DNA of 64,000 nt, taken from Plotosus lineatus. Its lineage: Eukaryota; Chordata; Actinopteri; Siluriformes; Plotosidae. The stretch is taken from positions 10,699,749 through 10,763,748 of the forward strand of contig CM045735.1 in assembly GCA_024760905.1 (NCBI GenBank). The letters are read 5' to 3'. A program made the position numbers and the translations under genes. The first letter of the stretch is position 1, and each line of letters opens with the position of its first letter. Below the pieces are notes generated by a model that worked only from the letters and a program-made list of their open reading frames with translations, did no database searches and was not told the DNA's origin. This document shows positions 47,119-58,348 of the stretch, piece by piece.

Positions 47119-47364
47119 GAACACTATAAATGCTTATAATAACAATTACAGTACAGTTTTGATGGGGATTTTGGGTTGGGTTTATTATTGGGTTGGGTTT
47201 ATTATATTATAATATAATTGGCCTTGTTTTTCGGCATTTTCCTTAACTTTTTCCCCATTTCTTCCTTAATTTCCTTATTTTTTGATTCGATGAATGTTTA
47301 AAAAAAAAAACCATGATGCACTGAAGCCGCATGAACTGAAGCATGAAATAGCGAGGGATCCCTG
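47119..47364. mobile_element. Family C MITE fragment
   Basis: Right part only: ATAAATGCTTATAATAACAA through CATGATGCACTGAAGCCGCA and AGCGAGGGATCCCTG. Confidence 0.65.
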
Positions 47365-47719
47365 TATGTATACACTAACCTGATCAATCAGTGTTTTTGG
47401 TAGAAATGATATTTCTACATGGGGAATTATTGACTATCAGTGTCATAGAGTAATAAAATCCAACAGACCAACAGTCATGACCTGCATGCTGCTGATAGTG
47501 TGTAATTGAAAATCGAATGGGGCGTGTTCAATCAGTGACATCATCCATTCTTCGAAAAACAGGAGCCAGTTATTGTTCTTATTTAAGGAGGGAAGGCAGC
47601 AAATGTTGTACATGCTGGGTATAGAACATTTCTGTCTGAAATTCTGAGGAAAATCGGTCATTCCACACATTGTTCAGAAGAACAGCATACCTTGATTAAA
47701 AAGTTGATTGGAGAGAGAA

Positions 47720-48640
47720 AAACATAAATACTGTAAGTGCAGAAAATGAGAGGCTGCTCACCTAAAATGATCACAAATGCTATAACATGGCGCTAAAACC
47801 TGAAAGACGTAAAAGAAAATGAAAAACTACGATCTCAATTGATGGAAGAAGCCAAAATTTCAAGGACTCAGTCAACAACCAGCTCCAGGAAGATCAGAGG
47901 AGGTTTAACATAACCTGTGAGTCCTGTTACAATTAGAAGATGCCTATGTGAAGCCAAGCTATTGGCATGAAGCCCCGCCCACTTTTTAAAAAACATACGT
48001 GATTAAGAGGTTACAACTTTCCAAAGAGCACATTGACTGTCCTAAAGTGAAACGGGTCAAAATTTTGTGGACTGATGAAAGTTAGTTCTTTTTGAGTCTA
48101 GTGGCCCCCAAACACTGAATCCAGGCCACAGTATACTGAAGACATGATATGAGGATGTTTCCCATACTACTGTGTCGGGCCTATTTATCGCATCCCAGAG
48201 ATCATGGATCGGTTTGAATACATCAGAACACTTGAAGAGGTTGGGCTGCCTTATGCTGAAAAGGAAATGTCCTTGAAATGGGTGTTACAACAAGACAACG
48301 ACCCCAAACACACCAGTAAACGGGCAACATCTCGGTTCCAGACCAACAACATTGGCGTTATGTCGCAGTCGGCCCGATCCTGGACCTTCATCCAGTAGAA
48401 ATCCTGTGGGGTGACATTAAAAAAAAATGCAGCTTCTGAGGCAAAAGCAAGAATTACAGACGGTGGAATGCAGTCCAATCATCCCGGCCTGGAAAACCTG
48501 CTCACCGGTGCCAGAAGTTGGTCGACTCCATGCAAGACAGATGTGCAGCAGTTCTCGGAAACAGTGGCAATACACTAAATATTAGTTCAGTGATTCAAAG
48601 GCAAACAAAATCTTACAACATTTCAGGTTATACATTGAAT
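47720..48640 (+). pseudogene. Decayed Tc1-like transposase (second family)
   Basis: Reading with frame changes: KRVKILWTDES-like region near 48050 (first catalytic Asp), FEYIRTLEEVGLPYAEKEMS and VLQQDNDPKHTSKRA near 48210-48330 (second Asp), then a DLHPVEILWGDIK-like block near 48380 (third acidic residue). Many stops and shifts; not functional. Confidence 0.78.
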
Positions 48641-48764
48641 TTTTGAATTTGTAAAGAAGAAAGCAGACACTAATATTTTTTTGAACAGTCTAATATTAAC
48701 TTTTCTTAAATATTTTTCTTCTCGCTTTGATTTGGAATGAATGTATAATGTTCCCAATGCCCCC

Positions 48765-48992
48765 AGTGCATGATGTTTCTCACTGTCAATGGTGTGAGGT
48801 TCATGTAAAAGAACCATTGCTGACCTTTGACAAGAGGAGCTGCATAGCCGTCAGCATGTTTCTGCCCTGCGATGCTCTGGCGAGCTGTCCAGGGTGTACT
48901 CTGCCCTCACCCAGAGTCGGCTGAGATGGGCATCAGCCTCCCCGTGACCCTAATTAGGATTTAGCGGTTCAGAAAATGAATGAATGAATGTT
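48765..48992 (+). mobile_element. Chimeric SINE D/F fragment
   Basis: GATGTTTCTCACTGTCAATG through the chimeric junction to CAGAAAATGAATGAATGAAT. Confidence 0.78.
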
Positions 48993-49224
48993 CCCAATGC
49001 ATTTGTGTGTATGGAAATAAAAGCTGTCATAAGCATTTTGAGCTTTATTCCCTTTTTTAAACACACCGATATTATTTTTTTAACGGAACTTTGTGTATAC
49101 CTCTGCACAATGTCCTCATGAGTCATCTTAATAAACGCTATAAATAAACCCGCTGTGTCAGGTTCTTAGAGCACGAGAAAATTTGTTGTGTAACGGGTGA
49201 AATTAAATTCTATAAAGTTTGGTT

Positions 49225-50160
49225 CATTCTCAGATCAGGAGGTTGTGTGTTCAAATCCCAGTTAGACCCTCACTGTGCTAAGACCCCTTGGAAAGGTCTT
49301 AACTACAAACGTGCCTCTGTTCACCCAGCAGTATAAGTGCGTACCAGTAAAAATATACTGGGAAGGTAACCTGTGATGGACTCGAACCCCATCCAGGAGG
49401 AATTGCACTCCTGATCGCTTCACGCTATGAAAACCGTGGATAAGCACCGCCCTGATGAACCGCTAGGCTCGGGTGTAAAAAGCCCAACAGACTTTACCTA
49501 CCTTTCTCAGGTTATATGCCCTTTATTACAATAGTGAAATGAAAACATTACAAATTTGAAAAGTACAAGGGAAGTGATGTCACACTGAGCTAATTTTATT
49601 ATTAAACTCATTTAAGTTGTCAAGTTGTGTCAATATCTTTTTGTATAAAGGTAATTCACCCTTTTATGATATAAAACAAGCCCGTTCACTCAGGTCCGGG
49701 GGTCACCCAAGCTTTTACAGTTTTCTCAAAAAAAATTATGTGACATCACTCGTTTTCCCCTCGCACACTTCAAACATACACACACACATGTATATTTATA
49801 CACTGCCCTCCCTAATTATTGGCATGCCTGGTTAAGATGTATTCTTTAAAAAAGGTAAAGTCCGTGGGCTTTTTACACCCGAGCCATAGTGGCTCATCAG
49901 GCCGGTGCTTATCCCCGCATTCTGAAGCGTGAAGCAACTAGGAGTTCAACTCCTCCTGGATGGGACGCTCGTCCATCGCAGGTTACCTTCCCAGTACAGT
50001 ATATTTTATACTGGTACCCATTTATACTGCTGGGTTGAACAGAGACACACTTGTGGTTGAGACCTTGCCCAGGGGTCTTAGCACAGTGAGGGTCTCAGTG
50101 GGATTTGAACTCACGATCATGAGCGTAGCACCCTAACCATTACACCACAGGCCCCACTAG
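49225..50160. repeat. Inverted pair of a third SINE family (type G)
   Basis: 49225-49500 (+) and 49855-50160 (-) are inverted copies. The latter, read on the minus strand, starts GGGGCCTGTGGTGTAATGGT with B box GAGTTCAAATCCC, runs through CACTGTGCTAAGACCCCTGG and ends in CGGGTGTAAAAAGCCCA. The pair could form a hairpin with a 350 bp loop. Confidence 0.78.
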
Positions 50161-50387
50161 ATGCATTCTTCAGCTTCTAATAAATTAAAGTTTTTGTTTC
50201 TAAATAATATCAGACCACAATAGGAAAATAATTAGCAAAATGCAATCTTTAATTCAAGTTTTATTTGTTCAGTGGGGGGAAGGAATCGTGTTCAACAATT
50301 ATTATCACTCCTGATGTTAATACTTTGTGCTTTTATCAACAAAACTGCACCTAATCTTCTCCTAAAATGTTAAAATGTTTCACAAGA

Positions 50388-50484
<97 letters not shown>
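50388..50484. repeat. TA microsatellite
   Basis: About 95 bp of nearly pure TA in slc23a1 intron 1. Confidence 0.95.
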
Positions 50485-50485
<1 letters not shown>

Positions 50486-50658
50486 TGGGTTTAAATCAGT
50501 GCGATATCATCAGACAAGTTGGATTTTGTCCAAGTTGCTCATTTTTCAAACTTCAAATGCTTTAAATCCATCAAGTCACACTTGAACAAAGCTGTCCAGA
50601 GAGTGTGACATGAAACTAGAACTAGTAGAACTGGAAATTTTTCTCAGGATCTAATTAC

Positions 50659-51475
50659 CGTTTCCGACGTAATAAGCGTCCTGCTCCAATAAGGGCCCCA
50701 CCCCCAGTGGTTTTTATTTTTATTTTATTTTATTATTTTTTTTATGTGTCTAATAACTGTCTATGTGTACTGGGAGCAAAATTGTAGATCAAACTTACCA
50801 ATTTTATTGGATCAGAAACGGTAAAATGAGGCGTTCACTGCCTGTAAAAGTGAGTTTACACGGTATTTCAAGACCCCTGCCACTGGGGAATATCTATAAT
50901 GTTCATCAGTAACAACACATTTGATTGTTCCGCCGTATTTAATATTTTGCTGTGTTCTCTTCGTAAATGTCCAACAAGATGAACTATTAGAAACTGCTAC
51001 AGCAAAACTATGGGATGCTCAGAATGAATGGAGCGATGAGCCAGAGATGGACCAATCAGAAAGTGATGACGAAGATTTTTCACCTGATTCTCCTAGTTGC
51101 TCACTAACTTCATACATTTAAAGTCCTGGCCATGTGCTAAAGTTGACATCCATGTTGATTGGCTCGATTTTACATGGAGGGGGAGATATTTAAAGGAACA
51201 GCACCGGGAGGGAAAATTAAGTTTTTTTTTTTCTTTTTTTTAAATTATGCTGTTTTCTGTTTATTTTCAGCTTTCATGTAAGTAATTTGGTTGATACTAC
51301 AAAATGAATAACACAAATACAGCACCAGTAAAACTCTTTTATTGTTCGGTTATTATTCATGTTTTTAAACCTCTATGGTAATAAGCCCGTTCCACTCCAC
51401 TGGTAACCATTTTTAATAAGCGCCCACCTACTTCAATTTTTTTTAACGCACCCTGGGCGCTTATCACGTCAGATA
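50659..51475 (+). mobile_element. DNA transposon, family L, with acidic C-terminal ORF remnant
   Basis: CCGTTTCCGACGTAATAAGC at the left and GCGCTTATCACGTCAGATAC at the right are inverted repeats. 50960-51121 reads DELLETATAKLWDAQNEWSD and SESDDEDFSPDSP before a stop, resembling the acidic C-terminus of a pogo-superfamily transposase (inference). The element ends about 57 bp before the slc23a1 exon at 51533. Confidence 0.6.
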
Positions 51476-51532
51476 CAAAAAGTGCTTTTAATCAATCTCT
51501 GTGTCCTTGAATGACCTTGCCATCTTTCTCAG

Positions 51533-51691
51533 TTGCCCCATGAAGATGGCAGCGTGCAGGACCCGGCAGCTGATGGGTGCAAGGGTAGTGAACAGCTCTC
51601 TGGAGTCGATACACAGACACCGGGCTTTGATATGATCTACAGAATTGAGGATGTGCCCCCCTGGTATTTATGTATTTTGCTTGGACTACAG
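51533..51691 (+). CDS. slc23a1: slc23a1 exon: N-terminal tail and start of TM1
   Basis: SVCT1 imports L-ascorbate with sodium across the apical membrane of absorptive epithelia (nucleobase-ascorbate transporter family). Acceptor TTTCTCAG precedes a phase-0 frame of 53 codons: a variable acidic tail, then [20 protein letters not shown] and LQ, the near-invariant family segment entering TM1. It ends CAG|GTACTG. SLC23A1 is preferred to SLC23A2 from the downstream EEIYGN loop and from the neighbourhood. The exon starts about 60 bp after the end of a DNA transposon (50659-51475). Confidence 0.92.
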
Positions 51692-52215
51692 GTACTGAAC
51701 TTGCAGACACTGTCTATTTAAATTGAACTTTATTAAAGGACACCGGACATCCTTCAAAATAATTGAGATAATCCATATGTAATCACCTATGATGGCTGTT
51801 AACTGTCATAAATCCTGAGTAAATGATCATTTGTCGACTAACCGAGGTTACAGTGTCATGTCACATGCTGCAGCAGAGTGTTCTGCAGTGCTAGCGTAGA
51901 GTCTCTTGTGCAGTTCAGTGAAGTTAATCTGTAAATTCATGACTTAATTTTAACTTGGTTATAAACATCAGCATAAAAAACTGATACTGACAGCAAATCC
52001 AAGGTTATTAGTGAGGGTTACAATAACGCCACAACACTGTAATGAGTAAAGTTAGAAACAGATTATTTAAAGTAATAGCGGCGTAGTGGTTACTATGTCG
52101 CCTGGGTTCGATTGACGGTCTCGACGGCTTCTGCGTGGAGTTTACCTGGTCTCCCCGTGATCGCATGGGTTTCTTCCAAGTACCCCAACTTCCCCCAAAA
52201 ACATGCACATTCGGC

Positions 52216-52555
52216 TAATTCTTCTTCTTCTTTCGGCTTTTCCCCTTTTTTAGGGGTCGCCGCAGCAAATCATCTGATTCACATGTTTGATTTGGCGTAG
52301 GTTTTTACATCAGATGCCCTTCCTGACACAACCCTTTCGCGAAGGGCAGAAACACGCTGGCAGCTTTGCAGCTACTCTTTACGAAAGTCAGCAATGGTTC
52401 TTTTACATGAACCTCTCACCATGGACAGCAAGAGACATGGCCCACCTTTGATAACCCAGTAAGCTGCACTTGGGGCAGTGACAACCTTGTGGAGAGTGGG
52501 ACTTGAACCTCCAACCTTAGGATCTGCGATCCAGCGCACTTTACCACTAGGCCGC
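52216..52555 (-). mobile_element. SINE type D inserted in SINE type F
   Basis: Minus-strand copy starting at TTCTTCTTCTTTCGGC. Flanking ATTCGGCTAATT and ATTAGGCTAATT form a near-perfect 12 bp duplication of the host F-type SINE. Confidence 0.82.
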
Positions 52556-52607
52556 TACCATTAGGCTAATTAACTGTTCCAAATTGCCCCTTGTGTAATT
52601 ATGAATA

Positions 52608-53466
52608 CAGACGCTGCCCGACTTTCGTTCATCCGGTTTACGTTTTTTCGATTTTACGTTTTTTTTTTTTTTCCCAAAAAAAAAAAAAAAAAAGTCAAAT
52701 TTTGAGTTTAGACGTACCTACGTAGTATGCTGACGTAATGACGCAATGACGCTGCATTCATTGTACAAACTACAGACTGAGTAGCAAATCTGGTTGGTCG
52801 GAAGTGTAAGCCTACTAGCATGGGTGCAAGTCTCATAGACAGAGATGAATTAACTATCTGCTCAGATCGGCACAATCTTTATATTTATTATCTTTTAGCA
52901 GAATCCTAAGAGTGTGTACTTATTTTTATATGAATATTCATTAAGATTTGTACTTGTTCTTTGTATGCATCTCTTGAATAAAGTTTACTTACTTACTTAC
53001 ACAAAAGAAAGAACTCTCCGCTTTGCTGGGAGACTGCATCAGTGCAGGCTGTGTTCTAAACGAGTTCAATGGCAACCTTGTGCACTTGAAAGACCAGAAG
53101 TCTGTATTACCCACAGCAAGTACACTACTTTTGCAAGTACACTACTTTCAGTATTGAGCGCTTCATATATTGTAAGCTTTGATTGACTGTTTTCAGCTTC
53201 ATGTAAAGTGACTCGGTATAAATAAGTAACTTATTTGAAATGAATGTTGATATTATTTGATATATTTGATATAATTTTACAATGTTATGTTTATAATAAT
53301 TGATTTAGGGGTGTTTTATGAGATACGGTAATGGTATTTATGGATGTATAGTACAGTATGAGCGTCACACGTCACACGCCATACGTCACTGTAACAACTT
53401 ACGTTCACTTTCAACTTACATTCGGCCATTCGGAACCAATTAAAAACGTAAGTCGGGGAGTGTCTG
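52608..53466. mobile_element. TA-flanked MITE, family K
   Basis: Ends CAGACGCTGCCCGACTTTCG and ACGTAAGTCGGGGAGTGTCTG with TA on both sides, inserted into an F-type SINE. No transposase motif was recognised in its interior frame at 52914-53186. Confidence 0.8.
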
Positions 53467-53611
53467 TAGATGTTTGAGTGTTGGCCCCGTGATGGCCTTG
53501 AAAGCCATCCAGGCTGTCAATGCCCTCTCCGAGAGTCAACTGTGATGGGCGTCAGCCACCCCACAGCCCTATTTAGAAATAAGAGGCTTAGAAAACGAAC
53601 GAATGAATGAA

Positions 53612-54063
53612 TATATTTGGAACAGCCCATCAGCCTAATGTGCACGACTTTGGACTATTGGAGGAAACTGGAGTACCCAGAGAAAACCCACTCAACCAAG
53701 GAAAACACATGCAAATTGCACACAGTAGCACCCAAGCCTGAGATACTTATAATGTGTGCATGTCAGGGATACAGGTGATGCTGAAGCTGGAGCATGAACA
53801 CGTGAGAACAAGAATGTCCTGGGTTCAAGTCCCAGACTCTGTTTTGAGTTGCATGTTACCCCCATACTTGCTTTGTGTGGGTTTCCTCCTAGTATACCAG
53901 ATTTCTCACACAATCCAAAGACATGTAGCTTATGCGAATTGGTTCCAAATTGCCTCAAGGTGGGGAATGGGAGTGTGAATGGTTATACACTGGCCCCAGA
54001 GTTGCCTGATGTATTTTCCAACGTGCTTTTGAGCCTAGTAGGACCAAAGGGTTTGGCAAATTA
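53612..54063. mobile_element. Two opposed SINE type F fragments
   Basis: 53612-53745 is a minus-strand middle part (CACGACTTTGGACTATTGGA); 53785-54063 is a plus-strand copy from AGAATGTCCTGGGTTCAAGT to AGTAGGACCAAAGGG. The acceptor of the slc23a1 exon at 54141 is about 80 bp further on. Confidence 0.65.
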
Positions 54064-54140
54064 ATGAATAAAAATATTATTCCAATGTTTTACGTTGGTG
54101 GTGTTTTCTGTATAATCTTTCTCCGCCTGTTTCTCTCCAG

Positions 54141-54298
54141 CACTACCTGACATGTTTCAGCGGTACCATCGCTGTGCCTTTCCTATTGGCGGATGCCATG
54201 TGTGTGGGCCGGGATCAGCACACCGTTAGCCAGCTAGTTGGAACAATTTTCACCTGTGTGGGCATTACCACTCTAATCCAAACTACATTTGGCGTCAG
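54141..54298 (+). CDS. slc23a1: slc23a1 exon: TM1-TM2
   Basis: After TTCTCTCCAG the frame reads [32 protein letters not shown] and [20 protein letters not shown], the first membrane helices and loop of the family, ending AG|GTGAGT with the Arg codon split. Confidence 0.95.
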
Positions 54299-54336
54299 GT
54301 GAGTTTCTTAGAAACAAGTTATTAATATACAGTATA

Positions 54337-54826
54337 CAGTGATCCCTCGATACTTCGTGCTTCAGTTTCTGCGACTTCAGTGCATCGCGGGTTTGTAAAA
54401 AATATTCATTGAAAAATAAGGAAAGTAAGGAAAAATAGGGGAAAATTTAAAGAAAATGCCGCAAAACAAGGCCAATTATGCAAAAAATCCCCCAAACAAA
54501 CAAAAACAGAAAAACATTACAAAACCCTCCGACAAAACCACTTACATTTTTATGTGAGGTGCACGTCCGCGTGTGTGCACGCGCATCTGGGTGTGTATGT
54601 ATTATGTTTTATTTACATCTTATGCATAAGATTTTTGAATGTTTAATTGTTATTATAAGCATTTATAGAGTTGAATATGTATTTATTGATATTATATACA
54701 CATATACATGTACGTATATGTCAGACAGGGGGGTCGATCCTACGTCACGGAAATCGCCGGTCGCGCGCGGGGAGGGGGGGGGGGGTGTCTCGGTCCCCAT
54801 TAACTGCGGAAAGTGAGGGATCCCAG
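54337..54826. mobile_element. Family C MITE in slc23a1 intron
   Basis: CAGTGATCCCTCGATACTTC at the left, GTGAGGGATCCCAG at the right, TA duplications. It lies between the exons at 54141 and 54903, filling most of that intron. Confidence 0.8.
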
Positions 54827-54902
54827 TACTGTATTAGTTTTTTTCTTTTCTTTCTTTTTTTTTGTTCGCTGATGATACATATTCATATATGTCATTGCCT
54901 AG

Positions 54903-54991
54903 GTTGCCATTGTTCCAGGCCAGCGCGTTTGCTTTCCTAATCCCTGCTCAGGCCATTTTAAGACTGGAGAGGTGGAAGTGTCCTCCTGATG
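54903..54991 (+). CDS. slc23a1: slc23a1 exon: QASAFAF helix
   Basis: Encodes [19 protein letters not shown] then [10 protein letters not shown]; the QxSAFAF stretch is characteristic of the nucleobase-ascorbate transporter fold (half-helix/substrate region). Acceptor TTGCCTAG, donor G|GTATAA; the last Asp/Glu junction codon is split. Confidence 0.94.
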
Positions 54992-55076
54992 GTATAATGC
55001 ATTGAGTTACCTATTGTGGATCTCATTTGTAAACATGTTCATGATTTTGGCCCTTCATACTGCTATTATTTTGCAG

Positions 55077-55144
55077 AGGAGATTTACGGAAATGGGACCC
55101 TACCCTTTAATACTGCACACATCTGGCAGCCCCGGATTAGAGAG
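55077..55144 (+). CDS. slc23a1: slc23a1 exon: extracellular glycosylated loop
   Basis: A 68-base exon reading [20 protein letters not shown] then IRE. NGT is an N-glycosylation sequon at the position where human SVCT1 is glycosylated. The second human sequon (NTS) is NTA here and therefore lost. Donor GTATTA. Confidence 0.94.
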
Positions 55145-55539
55145 GTATTACTCACTGTGTTCTTAATGTTCCAATGTAGAGAAATGAAGCAAAGCCCTTA
55201 AAACGGTTTTATCAATATTTAATCGCAATTGTACGACTCATATCCAGATTCATCATCTAGTAACATCTGGATCTATCCATATCATATATTTCTGAAGGAC
55301 TTTAAAGATAATGTTTTATATTTGGTTTGTTTGATTGAAGTGGGTGGGACTTTGGTCAAAGAAAACCTCATTACAATTCGGAGAAGATCCAGATCAATGT
55401 CTGGACCCAGGAATGTTTTAAAGCCGGGGGCCCCAACCTTTTTATCACCGCTGACCGGTCAACGCTTGACAATTTAACTGCGGACCGGTGGGTGGGTGGG
55501 GGGTGTCATAGATTGTTTATATTGTAAATATAATTTTTA

Positions 55540-55571
55540 ATATGAATTATTATTATTATCATTATTATTAT

Positions 55572-55602
<31 letters not shown>

Positions 55603-55632
55603 GTTATTATTAATAATAATAATAATGATAAT
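55540..55632. repeat. ATT/AAT microsatellite
   Basis: Imperfect trinucleotide run inside the hAT element 55424-56362. Confidence 0.9.
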
Positions 55633-55946
55633 AAGCACTCCATGAATGTTATTTTTTAACAGCTGAAATAAAGTTGGTTGGGAAGTAGAGCTTGAACTTT
55701 TCTAAAAAAAAAAAAAAAAAAAAAGACAGATGATGGTGCACCAGCTGGGAGAATGAACGCTCAGTCTCAGTCTCACCCACATCCCTGCTATTATTTGAAA
55801 CATGTCCAACTCGCTTCTGTTCATGTGCCATCCCCTTGTGGGTTACATTTTAGTGCTCAAATGACCGACATGTCACCGAAAGAATTTTTCAAAATAAAAG
55901 ATTTTTCAAAAATAAAGATTGTTCAGACTCAGATAATAAATAAGAC

Positions 55947-56274
55947 TTCTTCTTTCTTCTTCTTTTCCTTTCGGCTGTTCCCTTCAGGGCTCGCCACAGC
56001 AAACCATCCGCCTCCATCTCGCCCTGTCCTCTGCATCTTCTTCTCTTACTACAATGACCTTCATGTCCTCCTTCACCACATCCATAAATCTCCTCTTTGG
56101 TCTTCCTCTAGGCCTTCTGCCTGGTAGTTCCAAACTCAGCATCCTACTACCAATATACTCACTATCCCTCCTCTGTACATGTCCAAACCATCTCAATTTA
56201 GCCTCTCTGACTTTGTCTCCAAAACATCTTACATGGGCTGTCCCTCTGATGTACTCATTCCTGATCCTATCCAT
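55947..56274 (-). mobile_element. RTE-like LINE 3' end fragment
   Basis: Minus-strand copy whose frame reads MDRIRNEYIRGTAHVR and LRWFGHVQRRDSEYIG, flanked by an 18 bp duplication (TCAGATAATAAATAAGAC at 55929-55946 and 56275-56292). It is nested in the hAT element 55424-56362. Confidence 0.93.
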
Positions 56275-56599
56275 TCAGATAATAAATAAGACAGAAATAA
56301 TGAATTATTTCTTCTGCGTACCGGTAACAATTGAGCCGCGGACCGGTGGTTGGGGACCCCTGTTTTAAAGGGTTCTTTAAAGTTATGAGATTGGATTACT
56401 TTTTTGGCTGTTTGTTGTTATGGAAGGCCCAGTAGGATTACTGTGTATATTCAGTTATTTATTTTTAGACTTGGCAGAGATTTATACATTTTGGGTGCTG
56501 TTCTTGTAATATTTGGCACGGTATAACATTCTAAACAAACAACAGTTGATGCAATGGTTGTATAAGATTAATATGCCTTCCATCCCCCATTTGCTCCAT

Positions 56600-56860
56600 A
56601 ATTTTAGTAGTATCACATGACCACCACCAACCAGGGAAAGACGAAAGCATACATATGTTTCTCTCCATGACATGCAATGCTAGCCACCCGCCTCTTTTCT
56701 AACTGCTGTGCATGTGTATTTGTGGGCGGTTTAATACACCCAGAGGGAAAGTGCTATGGGTCCCCTTGTATGAGTGACCTCACATACTGCCATGATTGGC
56801 TGGTGTAAGCTTATGCCATCACTCTCTCCCATGAGAGCTTGGTCAATCAGCTCCCATGGC
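56600..56860. repeat. Dispersed repeat J, inverted copy
   Basis: Reverse-complement counterpart of 3229-3475 (ACCACCAACCAGGGAAAGAC, CACCCAGAGGGAAAGTGC). Confidence 0.65.
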
Positions 56861-56954
56861 CCTCTGTTCATGGAATAGAAATTATTGAAAAAGTTGTGGA
56901 TTATGATTTCATGGATGACTGTGAAGATAGTGCATTAGTTTCCATTCTATACAA

Positions 56955-57312
56955 ATTAGTCATTCATTCTCTGAACCGCTTAATCCTAATTAGGGTCATG
57001 GGGAGGCTGGCGCCCATCTCAGCCACTTCTGGGTGAGGGTGGGGTACAGCCTGGACAGCTCGCCAGGCCATCACAGGGACAATATTCACACAGCCGTTCA
57101 TACTCACACTTTGGGGAGATTTGGAACAGCCAATTAATCTACTGCGCATGTCTTTGGACTGTGGGTGGAAAGCAGCGTACCTGGACAAAAACCCACATAA
57201 ACACGGGGAGAACCTGCACACTGAATACACAAACGCCCGAACTGAGAATCGAACCCAGGACCATCTTGCTGTGAGGCGGATATGCTAACCACGACACTAC
57301 TGTGCTGCCTCC
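56955..57312 (-). mobile_element. SINE type F
   Basis: Minus-strand copy: TCTCTGAACCGCTTAATCCT to ACCATCTTGCTGTGAGGCGG and TGCTAACCACGACACTACTG. Confidence 0.78.
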
Positions 57313-57577
57313 GTACAAATTAATGATATAAAATATGAAAATAGAAAAATGTTGCCAGTGTCTGTGATGCTGGACATCATTAAATGTATATGGGTTTGTA
57401 AATGAATACCTATTAATTCAATGTCTCTGGACACGTTTTGTACTTTTAAATGCATTCAAAGGAAGTATACAATTAAATGTAATGAGAAACGTCTTCCTTT
57501 GTTGCTCTGTTGGGGGTCTGTATTGTGATGCTGCTCTATTGGAGGATTTTAGCTAGCAGAATGCTAATGGTGTACAG

Positions 57578-57866
57578 TACTTACATTTTTATGTGAGGTG
57601 CGCATCTGTGTGTGTATATTTATATTTTATTTACATCTTATGCATTATTTTTGAATGTTTAATTATTATTATAAGCATTTATAGTGTTGCATATGTATTT
57701 ATTGATATTATATACACATATACATGTATGTATACGTCAATTAGAAGGGTCGATCATACTTCACAGACATTGGGGGTTGCATGCGCATGTGCACGGGGTG
57801 GGGTGGGAGGTGGGTGTGGGGTGGGGGTTTTGATCCCCATTAACCGTGGAAAGTGAGGGATCCCTG
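57578..57866. mobile_element. Family C MITE, 5'-truncated
   Basis: Only the half from TTACATTTTTATGTGAGGTG to GTGAGGGATCCCTG is present. Confidence 0.7.
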
Positions 57867-58348
57867 TATTGCTATGTAACTTCATGCATAGTCACAACCA
57901 CCAGCCTGTCTGATCTGTTTCGTACACTATTGTTCAGACTTGCACAGAAAATAAACACAATCTAAGTCAGGCAGACAGACTTTTGAAAACAACAAAACAA
58001 AACAACACTCGGCATGAACTGATTAAACAGAAACGTAAACTAACAAGAGATCTTCTTGTTTTTTCTTTCGGCTGTTCCCTTCAGGAGTCACCACCGCGAA
58101 TCATCTGCCTCCATCCTCATGGAAGTCATATATTAATTATTCGCATATTCAATTTGGCATAGGCTTTATATGTCGGATGCCCTTCCTGACACAACTCTTC
58201 GCAATGGGCGGAAACACGCTGACGGCTTTGCAGCTACTCTTGTTGAAAGTCAGCAATGGTTCTTTTACATGAACCTCACACCGTAGACAGTGAGAGACAT
58301 GGCCGGCCTTTGATAACCCAGTTAGCTGCATTTGGGGGACAGTGACAA

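Larger units (their letters stand above)
52081..53615 (+). mobile_element. SINE type F broken by two later insertions
   Basis: Pieces at 52081-52215, 52556-52607 and 53467-53615 read as one F-type SINE. A type-D SINE and a TA-flanked MITE separate them. The tail is AACGAATGAATGAATG. Confidence 0.8.
55424..56362. mobile_element. hAT-type element with 8 bp target duplication
   Basis: TTTTAAAG at 55416-55423 and 56363-56370 flanks ends CCGGGGGCCCCAACC and GGTTGGGGACCCCTG. Contains GCGGACCGGTGG near both ends, an ATT microsatellite and a nested LINE fragment (55947-56274). No transposase frame. Confidence 0.88.
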
